Origin: Pseudomonadota bacterium
GTDB taxonomy: Bacteria > Pseudomonadota > Alphaproteobacteria > Acetobacterales > Acetobacteraceae
Assembly: GCA_023390705.1 (NCBI GenBank)
Contig: JAEWCI010000409.1
Span: 1 to 5,250 of the forward strand
DNA: 5,250 nt
Reading direction: 5' to 3'
The notes below the pieces were generated by a model. It was not told the origin of the DNA, ran no database searches, and saw nothing but the letters and a program-made list of their open reading frames with translations. This document shows, piece after piece, positions 1 to 5,091 of this stretch; the stretch's first letter is position 1; each line of letters starts with the position of its first letter. The position numbers were made by a program, and so were the translations under genes.

Positions 1-309
1 CTCCACCGCCGCCAGGGCCGCGGTGGCCTCGGCCGCGGCGCCGGTGATCCGCTCCCTCCCCGCCTGCAGGGTCTCGGCGGCATTGGCCATCAGGATGTCG
101 CGCAGCCCGATGCTGGCCTGGGCGGCCGCGATCTCGGCTTCCAGCGCGCCGTGCCGGGCGATGACGGCCTGGCGTTCGGCCGCCTGGTCCTCCGCGGCGC
201 TGTCCAGTTGCCAGCGCACCGCACCGACCAGCCCGGCCAGCATGAGAATGGCAAGGGCGGCGCTGGCGGCCAATTTCCGGCCGACAGACAGGTTCTCGAA
301 AAAGCGCAT
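1..309 (-). CDS. Methyl-accepting chemotaxis protein-like receptor, N-terminal fragment (runs off left edge)
   Basis: The 103 residues present begin MRFFENLSVGRKLAAS. A short basic N-terminus is followed by one strongly hydrophobic membrane helix at about residues 13-31. After it comes an Ala/Glu/Gln-rich, all-helical stretch (about 35-103) with no Cys and few aromatics, as expected for the periplasmic four-helix-bundle sensor of chemoreceptors. The 'LSVGRKL' lead-in before the first membrane helix and the later 'ASIGLRDILMA' resemble alphaproteobacterial chemoreceptors. The HAMP and signalling domains would lie to the left of the window, so a sensor histidine kinase with the same sensor type is not excluded. 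I chose the ATG at 309 rather than the in-frame ATG at 324 because a perfect GGAGGT lies 7 bases before it. The gene is transcribed divergently from the flavin reductase gene. Family assignment is inferred from N-terminal architecture only. Confidence 0.72.
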   Translation of the reverse strand, partial: MRFFENLSVGRKLAASAALAILMLAGLVGAVRWQLDSAAEDQAAERQAVIARHGALEAEIAAAQASIGLRDILMANAAETLQAGRERITGAAAEATAALAAVE

Positions 310-316
310 CCGGGTG

Positions 317-322
317 ACCTCC
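317..322 (-). promoter_or_regulatory. Shine-Dalgarno site fixing the start of the receptor gene
   Basis: The minus strand reads GGAGGT, followed by a 7-base spacer and then ATG at 309. The site overlaps the upstream in-frame ATG at 322-324, so that earlier codon is unlikely to be the start. Confidence 0.7.
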
Positions 323-355
323 ATTCGGCCCCAGACTGCGCCGGCGACGATTAAT

Positions 356-371
356 TTCCGGCAAACCGGAA
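356..371. repeat. Short perfect inverted repeat in a divergent intergenic region
   Basis: TTCCGG (356-361) and CCGGAA (366-371) are perfect 6-base inverted arms around CAAA. They lie in the 159-base gap between the divergent receptor and flavin reductase genes. The flanking ATTAAT on the minus strand (350-355) is the most AT-rich patch here and could be part of the receptor promoter. An operator is possible. No known regulator consensus is recognised, and a dyad this short could occur by chance. Confidence 0.3.
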
Positions 372-456
372 CCCCGATAGGGTCCGCTCCCCTTCAGGCT
401 GCCTTGCCTCTCGACAGCCCAGGCCGGCCGCGCCACGGTCCGGCGGAAACCCGGAC

Positions 457-463
457 AAGGAAG
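457..463 (+). promoter_or_regulatory. Shine-Dalgarno site fixing the start of the flavin reductase gene
   Basis: AAGGAAG at 457-463 is followed by a 5-base spacer and ATG at 469. It overlaps the in-frame GTG at 463, which would otherwise give a protein two residues longer, so ATG 469 is the better start. Confidence 0.6.
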
Positions 464-468
464 TGCCC

Positions 469-1116
469 ATGCTCTTCGACTTCGACACCCTGCCGCCGCA
501 GGAGCGCTACAAGCTCGTCGTCTCCTCCGTGGTGCCGCGGCCGATCGCCTGGGTGGTGACGCAGGACGCCGAAGGGGTGGTGAACGCCGCGCCCTTCTCC
601 TTCTTCAACGTCTTCTCCGACAACCCCGTGGTGCTGGGCTTCGGCTGCGGCCCGCGCGCCCCCGGCAGGACCAAGGACACGCTGGACAACATCAAGGCCA
701 CCGGCCAGTTCGTGGTCTGCATGGTGAACCAGGCGACGGCCGAGGCGATGAACGTCACCGCCGTGGACTTCCCACCCGGCACGGACGAACTGGCCGAAGC
801 CGGGCTGACCAAGGCGCCCTGCGCCAAGGTGAAGCCGCCGCGCATCGCCGAAAGCCCGGTGGCGCTGGAATGCGAGACTTTCCAGCTTATCCCGGTGGGC
901 CACCACCACATCGTGCTGGGCAAGGTGCTGGCGGTGCACATCCACGAAAACTGCATGCTGGACGCGGCCAAGCACTATGTGGACACGCCGGCGCTGGACC
1001 TGGTGGGCCGCATGCATGGCCGCGGCTGGTACACCCGCACCACGGACCGCTTCGAGATCCCGCGCTTGACGCCGGAGCAATGGGCCGAGCGGAAGAAGCA
1101 GAAGGCCGCGGAATAG
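469..1116 (+). CDS. Flavin reductase-like domain protein (FMN-binding, DIM6/NTAB type)
   Basis: The product is 215 residues and belongs to the flavin reductase-like, FMN-binding split-barrel family. Such proteins bind FMN and reduce flavin with NAD(P)H, usually supplying a partner oxygenase or acting as stand-alone oxidoreductases in the cytoplasm. Visible family features, in order, are: 'RYKLVVSSVVPRPIAWV' (residues 13-29), the classic opening strand; 'NAAPFSFFNVFSDNPVV' (39-55), which lines the flavin site; 'TKDTLDNIKATGQFVV' (from about 68); and a late 'GRMHGRGWYTRTTDRFEIPRL' segment containing the conserved R-x-G-x-x-Y pattern. Length is typical. There is no signal peptide or membrane helix. 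The gene stands alone: the divergent neighbour is the receptor, and the convergent neighbour (bfr) is separated by a hairpin. The substrate and any partner oxygenase cannot be told from this window. Family assignment is firm, the exact reaction is not. Confidence 0.9.
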   Translation: MLFDFDTLPPQERYKLVVSSVVPRPIAWVVTQDAEGVVNAAPFSFFNVFSDNPVVLGFGCGPRAPGRTKDTLDNIKATGQFVVCMVNQATAEAMNVTAVDFPPGTDELAEAGLTKAPCAKVKPPRIAESPVALECETFQLIPVGHHHIVLGKVLAVHIHENCMLDAAKHYVDTPALDLVGRMHGRGWYTRTTDRFEIPRLTPEQWAERKKQKAAE

Positions 1117-1123
1117 GCCGGGC

Positions 1124-1148
1124 CAGGGGCGGTTCCGGGCCGCCCCTG
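1124..1148. terminator. GC-rich hairpin between convergent genes, candidate bidirectional terminator
   Basis: CAGGGGCGG (1124-1132) and CCGCCCCTG (1140-1148) form a perfect 9-bp stem around the 7-base loop TTCCGGG. It starts 8 bases after the flavin reductase stop and lies 10 bases beyond the bfr stop on the other strand. No U-tract follows on either side, so this would be a weak intrinsic terminator or a 3'-end stabilising structure. The hairpin is directly visible; its terminator role is inferred from position. Confidence 0.5.
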
Positions 1149-1158
1149 CTGCGCGGGT

Positions 1159-1656
1159 TCAGTCCTTCCCGCCTTCCTGGTCCGGCGCCGCGGCGCTGTT
1201 GAGCTGGATGTAGCGCTCGATCCCGATCAGCTTGATCAGGTCGAATTGCCGCTCCAGGAAATCCACATGCTCCTCCTCGCTGTCCAGGATGCGGCGGAGG
1301 AGGTCGCGGGAGACGAAGTCCCGCACGCTCTCGCAATGGGCGATGCCGTCGCGCAGGTCGGCCATCGCCTTCACCTCAAGCTGCATGTCGCAGTCGAGGA
1401 TTTCCTGCACGGTCTGGCCGACCAGCACCTGGTTCAGCCGCTGCACATTGGGCAGCCCGCCGAGGAACAGGATGCGCTCTATCAGCCAGTCGGCGTGGCG
1501 CATCTCGTCTATCGATTCATCGTATTCGTGCTTGCCCAGCTTCGTCACGCCCCAGTGGCGCAGGGTGCGGGCATGCAGGAAATACTGGTTGATCGAGGTC
1601 AGCTCGTTGGTGAGCTGGGTGTTGAGATATTCGATGACCTTGGCGTCACCCTGCAT
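1159..1656 (-). CDS. bfr: Bacterioferritin (haem-containing iron-storage ferritin)
   Basis: The product is 165 residues, slightly longer than the usual 155-160 because of an Ala/Asp/Gly-rich tail ending EGGKD. Bacterioferritin forms a 24-subunit cytoplasmic shell that oxidises Fe(II) at a dinuclear ferroxidase centre and stores ferric mineral, with haem b bound between subunit pairs. All metal ligands are at the positions known from the E. coli protein: Glu18, Glu51, His54, Glu94, Glu127 and His130. Met52, the axial haem ligand, is also present in 'DEMRHADWLIERI', as is Tyr25. The intact ferroxidase set and Met52 argue for a functional catalytic, haem-binding subunit rather than a degenerate partner chain. 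The gene follows bfd on the same strand after 24 bases and is probably cotranscribed from the bfd promoter. Its own Shine-Dalgarno is a weak G-rich run (GGGGGG, roughly 9 bases upstream of the ATG). Confidence 0.97.
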   Translation of the reverse strand: MQGDAKVIEYLNTQLTNELTSINQYFLHARTLRHWGVTKLGKHEYDESIDEMRHADWLIERILFLGGLPNVQRLNQVLVGQTVQEILDCDMQLEVKAMADLRDGIAHCESVRDFVSRDLLRRILDSEEEHVDFLERQFDLIKLIGIERYIQLNSAAAPDQEGGKD

Positions 1657-1680
1657 GGCTCAGGCCCCCCGACGGGAAAG

Positions 1681-1872
1681 CTACTGAACCGTTGCGCCCG
1701 TCGCGAGTTCCGCCCTGTCCTCCCGGATCAGGCCGAGGATGGTGCGGGTGCAGCCGCCGCACTGGGCGCCGCACTGGCAGGCGGCATAGACATCGCGCGG
1801 CTTCTTCGCGCCGGCAGCCACGGCCTGCTTGATCTGGCCGTCGGTCAAGGCATTGCAGAGGCAGATATACAT
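1681..1872 (-). CDS. bfd: Bacterioferritin-associated ferredoxin, [2Fe-2S]
   Basis: The product is 63 residues, typical for Bfd. This small [2Fe-2S] ferredoxin docks on bacterioferritin and passes electrons to its haem, so that stored ferric iron is reduced and released. It begins MYICLCNALTD, and the four cluster cysteines are visible with the expected spacing: Cys4, Cys6, Cys38 and Cys41 (C-x-C ... CGGC). Two extra cysteines, Cys32 and Cys34 in 'CQCG', precede the second pair. The central part corresponds to a BFD-like helical [2Fe-2S] domain. The gene lies directly upstream of bfr, giving the canonical iron-storage/release pair. A Fur-like site 43 bases upstream of the start suggests iron control. 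The best Shine-Dalgarno candidate, GGGAG, lies about 12 bases before the ATG, farther than usual, but the N-terminal match to the family supports this start. Confidence 0.95.
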   Translation of the reverse strand: MYICLCNALTDGQIKQAVAAGAKKPRDVYAACQCGAQCGGCTRTILGLIREDRAELATGATVQ

Positions 1873-1907
1873 GGGCGCCGGACGCTCCCGCTGGCTGGCG
1901 TCAGCTA

Positions 1908-1936
1908 AGCGCAGTTGAGAAGCATTCGCAAGTCAA
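1908..1936 (-). promoter_or_regulatory. Putative bfd-bfr promoter
   Basis: The minus strand carries TTGACT (1936-1931), a 5/6 match to the sigma-70 -35 hexamer. A 17-base spacer leads to TGCGCT (1913-1908), a poor -10. The predicted start would leave a leader of roughly 30 bases before bfd. The -35 is convincing; the -10 placement is tentative, as is common in GC-rich genomes. The Fur-like dyad fills most of the spacer. Confidence 0.45.
1916..1930. promoter_or_regulatory. Candidate Fur box (7-1-7 dyad) in the bfd-bfr promoter
   Basis: On the minus strand the site reads TGCGAAT-G-CTTCTCA, a 7-1-7 arrangement. The left half differs from TGAGAAT by one base, and the right half differs from ATTCTCA by one base; the two halves agree at 5 of 7 positions. 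This matches the 7-1-7 description of Fur operators and lies between the putative -35 and -10, where bound repressor would block polymerase. Pairing with bfd-bfr makes iron regulation biologically sensible. The Rhizobium-type Irr motif (TTTAGAA-n-TTCTAAA form) is not present. Whether Fur represses or activates here cannot be told. Confidence 0.5.
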
Positions 1937-1968
1937 AAAACGGCAGCGGAATGGGGGGATCCGCCACC
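1935..1968 (-). terminator. Rho-independent terminator of the aldolase gene
   Basis: On the minus strand GGTGGCGGA (1968-1960) pairs with TCCGCTGCC (1950-1942) in a 9-bp stem that includes two G-U pairs. The loop is 9 bases of mostly C. After one G comes TTTTTT (1940-1935). It begins 23 bases after the aldolase stop codon. This is the only U-tract terminator in the window. Its last Ts are shared with the -35 hexamer of the bfd promoter. Confidence 0.72.
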
Positions 1969-1991
1969 TGGCCGACCCCCGCCCCTGGCCG

Positions 1992-2780
1992 CTACTTCAC
2001 CGAAAGGCCGCGCAGGAATTTGCTGCGGGCGGTCGCGCCGGCCATCAGCAGGTTGTGGTCGCTGCCGGAAAGCAGCAGCCGGGCGCCCAGGCGGATGTAT
2101 TCGGAAGCATGCACTTCGTCATAGACGCCGCCCATGCCCATGGTCTTGCCGTGCTTCCGGCAGGCCGCCCCCACCGCCTCATAGGCCGCCTTCACCTCCG
2201 GGTGGCCGATCTGCCCGGAAATGCCCATGGAAGCCGTAAGATCGGAGGTGCCGATCATCAGCGCGTCGATCCCCGGCACCGCGGCGATGGAATCGGCCGC
2301 CTTCACCGCTTCCGGTGTCTCGATCATGACGGTGACGAGGATTTCCCGGTTCAGTTCGGCCTGCGCCTCGGCGGTCGCGGGCGGCTTCATGTTGTAGGCG
2401 AAGGGCGGGCCGCCCCAGGACCGCGTGCCGACCGGCGGGAAACGGTAGGCCGCGGCCACCTCCTTCGCCTCGGCCGCGCTGTCCACATGCGGCACCACCA
2501 CGCCCATGGCGCCGTTGTCCAGCGCCCTGGTGCCCTCGAAGATGGCATCCTTGCAGACCCGCACGATGGGGGTGACGCCCTGGTTCAGCGCGGCGATGGC
2601 GATCTGCGTCGCCTCGTGCACGCTCATCGCGCCATGTTCCATGTCGATGAACAGCCAGTCATAGCCGGCGGCGGCCGCGATCATGCCCACCGCGCTGCCG
2701 CGCAGGTGATGCACGCCGAAGCCCAGCGCCAGCTCGTCCCTGGCGATGCGCTGTTTGGCCTGATTTGGTGCGATGGGCAT
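1992..2780 (-). CDS. HpcH/HpaI family aldolase
   Basis: The product is 262 residues and belongs to the HpcH/HpaI (class II, divalent-metal-dependent) 2-keto-acid aldolases. These TIM-barrel enzymes cleave 4-hydroxy-2-oxo acids to pyruvate plus an aldehyde; relatives act on 2,4-dihydroxyheptanedioate and 2-keto-3-deoxy-sugar acids. Key residues can be matched: 'FIDMEHG' with His49 (catalytic base), 'PIVRV' with Arg74 (pyruvate binding), 'VMIETPEAV' with Glu154 and 'GTSDLTASMG' with Asp180 (metal ligands). 'RFPPVGTRSWGG' (113-124) is the usual substrate-loop signature. The frame stays open upstream to 2864, but ATG 2780 is preferred: family members start close to this point, and GAGGGG lies 9 bases before it. 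The extra upstream peptide would be Gly/Arg-rich with no family match. No transporter, dehydrogenase or regulator of a sugar-acid pathway is adjacent, so the substrate is unknown. The gene ends in a clear intrinsic terminator. Confidence 0.92.
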   Translation of the reverse strand: MPIAPNQAKQRIARDELALGFGVHHLRGSAVGMIAAAAGYDWLFIDMEHGAMSVHEATQIAIAALNQGVTPIVRVCKDAIFEGTRALDNGAMGVVVPHVDSAAEAKEVAAAYRFPPVGTRSWGGPPFAYNMKPPATAEAQAELNREILVTVMIETPEAVKAADSIAAVPGIDALMIGTSDLTASMGISGQIGHPEVKAAYEAVGAACRKHGKTMGMGGVYDEVHASEYIRLGARLLLSGSDHNLLMAGATARSKFLRGLSVK

Positions 2781-2858
2781 GGCGCGTTTCCCCTCTCTGC
2801 GGTCGTGTCGCAGGGCACCACAATTCCCGCCGCCACACCAGCCCGGGCGGCTCGACGC

Positions 2859-2882
2859 CGCCATATCGCTTCCGCTATGGCG
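2859..2882. repeat. Inverted repeat between divergent genes, possible operator
   Basis: CGCCATA (2859-2865) and TATGGCG (2876-2882) are perfect 7-base arms around a 10-base centre; two further C-G pairs are possible inside after one mismatch. It lies 23 bases upstream of the small membrane-protein start and 78 bases upstream of the divergent aldolase start. That position suits an operator or a 5'-leader hairpin. No regulator gene is adjacent and no known consensus is recognised. Confidence 0.4.
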
Positions 2883-2905
2883 CCCCGCACGGGGAATGGA
2901 GCGCC

Positions 2906-3397
2906 ATGCCGGAGATCGTGATCACCCGGAACGAGGAAGGGCGCCTGACCCAGGTGGCGCTGCGCAGCCCGCCGGCCGAGCGCAACGGCCCGACCCTGGT
3001 TCTGGGCCTCCTCGCCCTCGGCGCCGGCCTGCTGGGCTGGCAAAGCTTCTCCGATGGCGATGCCAGGCTCGGCCTGATCGGCGCCGGCGCGGCGGCGATC
3101 TTCGCCCTGCTGCTGGTCCTGCGGCTGGCCGGTCCTGGCCCGGCACCGCCGCTGCGGTTGCTGGCCGATGCGGAAGGGCTGCACCCGCGCCAGGCGCCGG
3201 GCGCGTCACCGCTGCCCTGGGCGGCGCTGGCCGGCTTCGCGCGGGACCTGCACCCGGCCGGGCTGGAACCCCGGCTGGCGCTGCTCGCCGTACCGGCCGA
3301 TGGCGGCAGCCCCCGCCTCATCGCCGATGGCAGCGAGGCCGATCTGCCGGAACTGGAGACGGCGCTGGAGGAGTTCAGGCTCCAGCAGGCCGGCTGA
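2906..3397 (+). CDS. Small membrane protein of unknown function: two transmembrane helices and a C-terminal soluble domain
   Basis: The product is 163 residues and I do not recognise a specific family. An N-terminal polar segment (1-27) is followed by two hydrophobic helices at about 29-48 and 55-74, joined by a short acidic turn (SDGDAR), so the two ends should lie on the same side of the membrane. The rest is a soluble domain. 'LLADAEGLHPRQ...LPWAALAGF' (about 85-111) resembles the 'x-x-x-GL-x-x-x...W-x-x-I-x-x-F' opening of bacterial PH-like domains that follow a membrane hairpin; the end is an acidic helix (LPELETALEEFRLQQ). The PH-like reading is my inference from pattern only. ATG 2906 is chosen because TGGAG lies 4 bases before it and the upstream part of the open frame overlaps the divergent aldolase start region. 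Codon use matches the neighbours. The gene is monocistronic as far as can be seen and ends facing the palindromic repeats. Confidence 0.75.
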   Translation: MPEIVITRNEEGRLTQVALRSPPAERNGPTLVLGLLALGAGLLGWQSFSDGDARLGLIGAGAAAIFALLLVLRLAGPGPAPPLRLLADAEGLHPRQAPGASPLPWAALAGFARDLHPAGLEPRLALLAVPADGGSPRLIADGSEADLPELETALEEFRLQQAG

Positions 3398-3404
3398 GCT
3401 GTTC

Positions 3405-3453
3405 GGGACGGCGATTCACGCCCTCGGCGTCTCCGCCTCGGGCGATCGCGGTC
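3405..3453. repeat. 49-bp palindromic element, copy 1 (intergenic)
   Basis: This unit is identical over 49 bases to copy 2 and lies 53 bases from it, separated by TCAT. It is an imperfect inverted repeat almost end to end: GAC/GTC, then a G-G mismatch, GCGAT (3411-3415) with ATCGC (3445-3449), an unpaired TCA, CGCCC with GGGCG, a TC/TC internal loop, and GGCG/CGCC around a TCTC loop. The repeat boundary coincides with the edge of the palindrome. It begins 8 bases after the membrane-protein stop and could end transcripts from both sides, although no U-tract is present. Confidence 0.85.
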
Positions 3454-3457
3454 TCAT

Positions 3458-3506
3458 GGGACGGCGATTCACGCCCTCGGCGTCTCCGCCTCGGGCGATC
3501 GCGGTC
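3458..3506. repeat. 49-bp palindromic element, copy 2 (overlaps the ligase C-terminus)
   Basis: This is the perfect second copy of the same folded unit, with outer arms at 3464-3468 and 3498-3502 and an extra outer G-C pair (GGAC with GTCC). Read on the minus strand it supplies the last two bases of ligase codon 529, codons 530-540 and the TGA stop at 3471-3469. The ligase tail PRSPEAETPRA is therefore encoded by the element. Confidence 0.85.
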
Positions 3507-5091
3507 CGATGAACCCCATCAGGTTCTCCAGCCGGTCGGCTTCGCTGGCCGGCTTGTCCGTGCGGATGCGGGCGATGCGCGGGAAGCGCAGCGCCACGCC
3601 GGATTTGTGGCGGCTTGAAAGCTGCGCCGCGTCGAAGATCACCTCCAGCACCAGGCTTTTCTCCACCTCCCGCACCGGGCCGAAGCGCGCCGTGGTGTGG
3701 TTGCGGATCCAGCGGTCCAGCCAGGCCAGCTCCTCATCCGTGTAGCCGGAATAGGCCTTGCCGACCGGCACCAGCTCCTCGCCGCCCTGCCCATCCGGCC
3801 GCCACAGGCCGAAGGTATAGTCGCTGTAGAAGCTGCTGCGCTTGCCGTGGCCGCGCTGGGCATACATCAGCACGGCGTCTATCGAGAGCGGATCGCGTTT
3901 CCACTTCCACCACAGCCCCTTCACCCGCCCGGCCACATAGGGGCTGTCGGCGCGCTTCAGCATCAGCCCCTCGATGCTGGCGGCACGCGCCCCGGCCCTG
4001 ATCTCCGCCAGTTGCGCGAAGCTGCCGAAGGCGATCTGCGGCGAAAGGTCCATGCGCCGCGGCTGGATACGCGCCACCCAATCCTCCAGGCGGCGGCGCC
4101 TTGCGTCGAAGGGCAGCGGGCGCAGATCCTCCCCGCCCTCGAACAGCAGGTCGTACAGCCGCACCCCTGCCGGGAAATCACGCAGCATCCTGCCCGTCAC
4201 CGTCTTGCGGTTGAGCCGCTGCTGCAGGTCGGCGAAGGGGGCGACCTCGCCCTCGCGGACCACCAGCAGTTCGCCATCCAGCACGGCGTGGAAATCCATT
4301 GCCTCGGTGATCTCGGGGAAGGCGGCCGAGACATTCTCGCCGCCCCGGCTCCATAGCCGCCGCCCGCCCGGGCCGGCCACCAATTGCACCCGGATGCCGT
4401 CCCATTTCCACTCGGCCCGCCATTCGGCCGGGTGCAGCGCGGCGACATCCCTGTCCTCCAGCGGATGCGCCAGCATCAGCGGGCGGAAGACCGGGGCGTC
4501 GCGCGGGTCCGGCTTCTCCCCCTGGCCTTCCAGCCAGCGGAACAGCGGCAGGTAGGGCGGGGCGATGCCGTGCCAGACCTCCTCCAGCTCCTCCACCGGC
4601 CGGCCCGCCCATTCCGCCAGCGCCACCCGCGCCAGGCGGGCGGAGACGCCGACGCGCAGCCCGCCCGTCACCAGCTTGATGAGGGCGAAGCGGCCGGTCG
4701 CGTCCAGGCTGTCCAGCCAGGTGGCGATCAGCGCCGGCAGTTCCGCCTTCGGCGTCAGTTCCAGCGCCTCCGCCACCTCGGCAAGCGTGGGGGACGGGGC
4801 GTTCACGCCTTCCCGTTCCGGCCAGATCAGCGCCACCGTCTCAGCGAAGTCACCGACATAGTCATGCGACAGGGCCAGCAGCACCGGGTCGGTGCGGGCG
4901 GCGGCGATGTCGCGGATCAGCGCCGGCTTGGCGGCGGTGAAGACCAGTTCCTCGGTCAGCGCCGCCAGTCCGACGCCGCGGTCCGGGTCCGGCTGGGTGG
5001 CGAACCACTCCTTCAGCAGCGCCAGCTTGGCGTTGCGCCCGGGCGTGAAGACCAGCCGCTCCAGCAGCTCGGCAAAGGCCGCGACGCTCAA
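3469..5091 (-). CDS. ATP-dependent DNA ligase, bacterial LigB/'cisplatin damage response' type
   Basis: The product is 540 residues. It seals nicks in duplex DNA through a ligase-AMP intermediate and is expected to act in DNA repair alongside the essential NAD-dependent LigA. An N-terminal helical DNA-binding domain (about 1-195, starting FAELLERLVFTPGRNAKL) precedes the nucleotidyltransferase core: motif I 'EWKWDGIRV' with the AMP-accepting Lys229, 'WSRGGENVS' (247-255), motif III 'LDGEL' (271-275), motif IV 'EGLMLKR' (374-380) and motif V 'WWKWKRD' (394-400; Lys396 and Lys398). An OB-fold domain follows, ending 'RFPRIARIRTDKPASEADRLENL'. All catalytic residues are present. The start is TTG at 5091, because family members begin at this point and no nearby ATG or GTG fits. 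The TTGA overlap with the upstream stop suggests translational coupling. The final 12 residues come from a palindromic repeat and look like an addition to the normal family end. Confidence 0.95.
   Translation of the reverse strand: MSVAAFAELLERLVFTPGRNAKLALLKEWFATQPDPDRGVGLAALTEELVFTAAKPALIRDIAAARTDPVLLALSHDYVGDFAETVALIWPEREGVNAPSPTLAEVAEALELTPKAELPALIATWLDSLDATGRFALIKLVTGGLRVGVSARLARVALAEWAGRPVEELEEVWHGIAPPYLPLFRWLEGQGEKPDPRDAPVFRPLMLAHPLEDRDVAALHPAEWRAEWKWDGIRVQLVAGPGGRRLWSRGGENVSAAFPEITEAMDFHAVLDGELLVVREGEVAPFADLQQRLNRKTVTGRMLRDFPAGVRLYDLLFEGGEDLRPLPFDARRRRLEDWVARIQPRRMDLSPQIAFGSFAQLAEIRAGARAASIEGLMLKRADSPYVAGRVKGLWWKWKRDPLSIDAVLMYAQRGHGKRSSFYSDYTFGLWRPDGQGGEELVPVGKAYSGYTDEELAWLDRWIRNHTTARFGPVREVEKSLVLEVIFDAAQLSSRHKSGVALRFPRIARIRTDKPASEADRLENLMGFIGPRSPEAETPRA

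Noticed and set aside
394..1080. Long minus-strand open frame (228 codons) opposite the flavin reductase gene
   Set aside because: Its His/Arg/Gly-rich translation is a shadow of high-GC codon bias; the plus-strand frame has clear family motifs and a Shine-Dalgarno site.
1246..1908. Plus-strand open frame (220 codons) opposite bfr and bfd
   Set aside because: It lies wholly antisense to two well-identified genes and their promoter region.
1916..1930. Irr/ICE-type iron control site
   Set aside because: The half-sites fit the Fur-like TGAGAAT/ATTCTCA form, not the TTTAGAA/TTCTAAA form of Irr sites.
2781..2864. N-terminal extension of the aldolase to an upstream start
   Set aside because: The extra 28 residues are Gly/Arg-rich and outside the family's usual start; the start at 2780 has a GAGGGG site at a workable distance.
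2055..2921. Plus-strand open frame (288 codons) opposite the aldolase
   Set aside because: Its composition is His/Arg/Gly-rich with no domain pattern, while the aldolase on the other strand keeps all catalytic residues.
3416..3457. Mini-ORF in repeat copy 1 on the minus strand (ATG at 3457, 13 residues, same peptide as the ligase tail)
   Set aside because: It exists only because copy 1 duplicates the ligase 3' end next to a chance ATG; no ribosome site is visible and it is too short to support as a gene.
3405..3506. CRISPR-like array
   Set aside because: There are only two repeats, separated by 4 bases; there is no spacer-sized unique sequence and no cas gene.
3697..4356. Plus-strand open frame (219 codons) opposite the ligase core
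   Set aside because: It is antisense to ligase motifs I-V and has no recognisable protein features.
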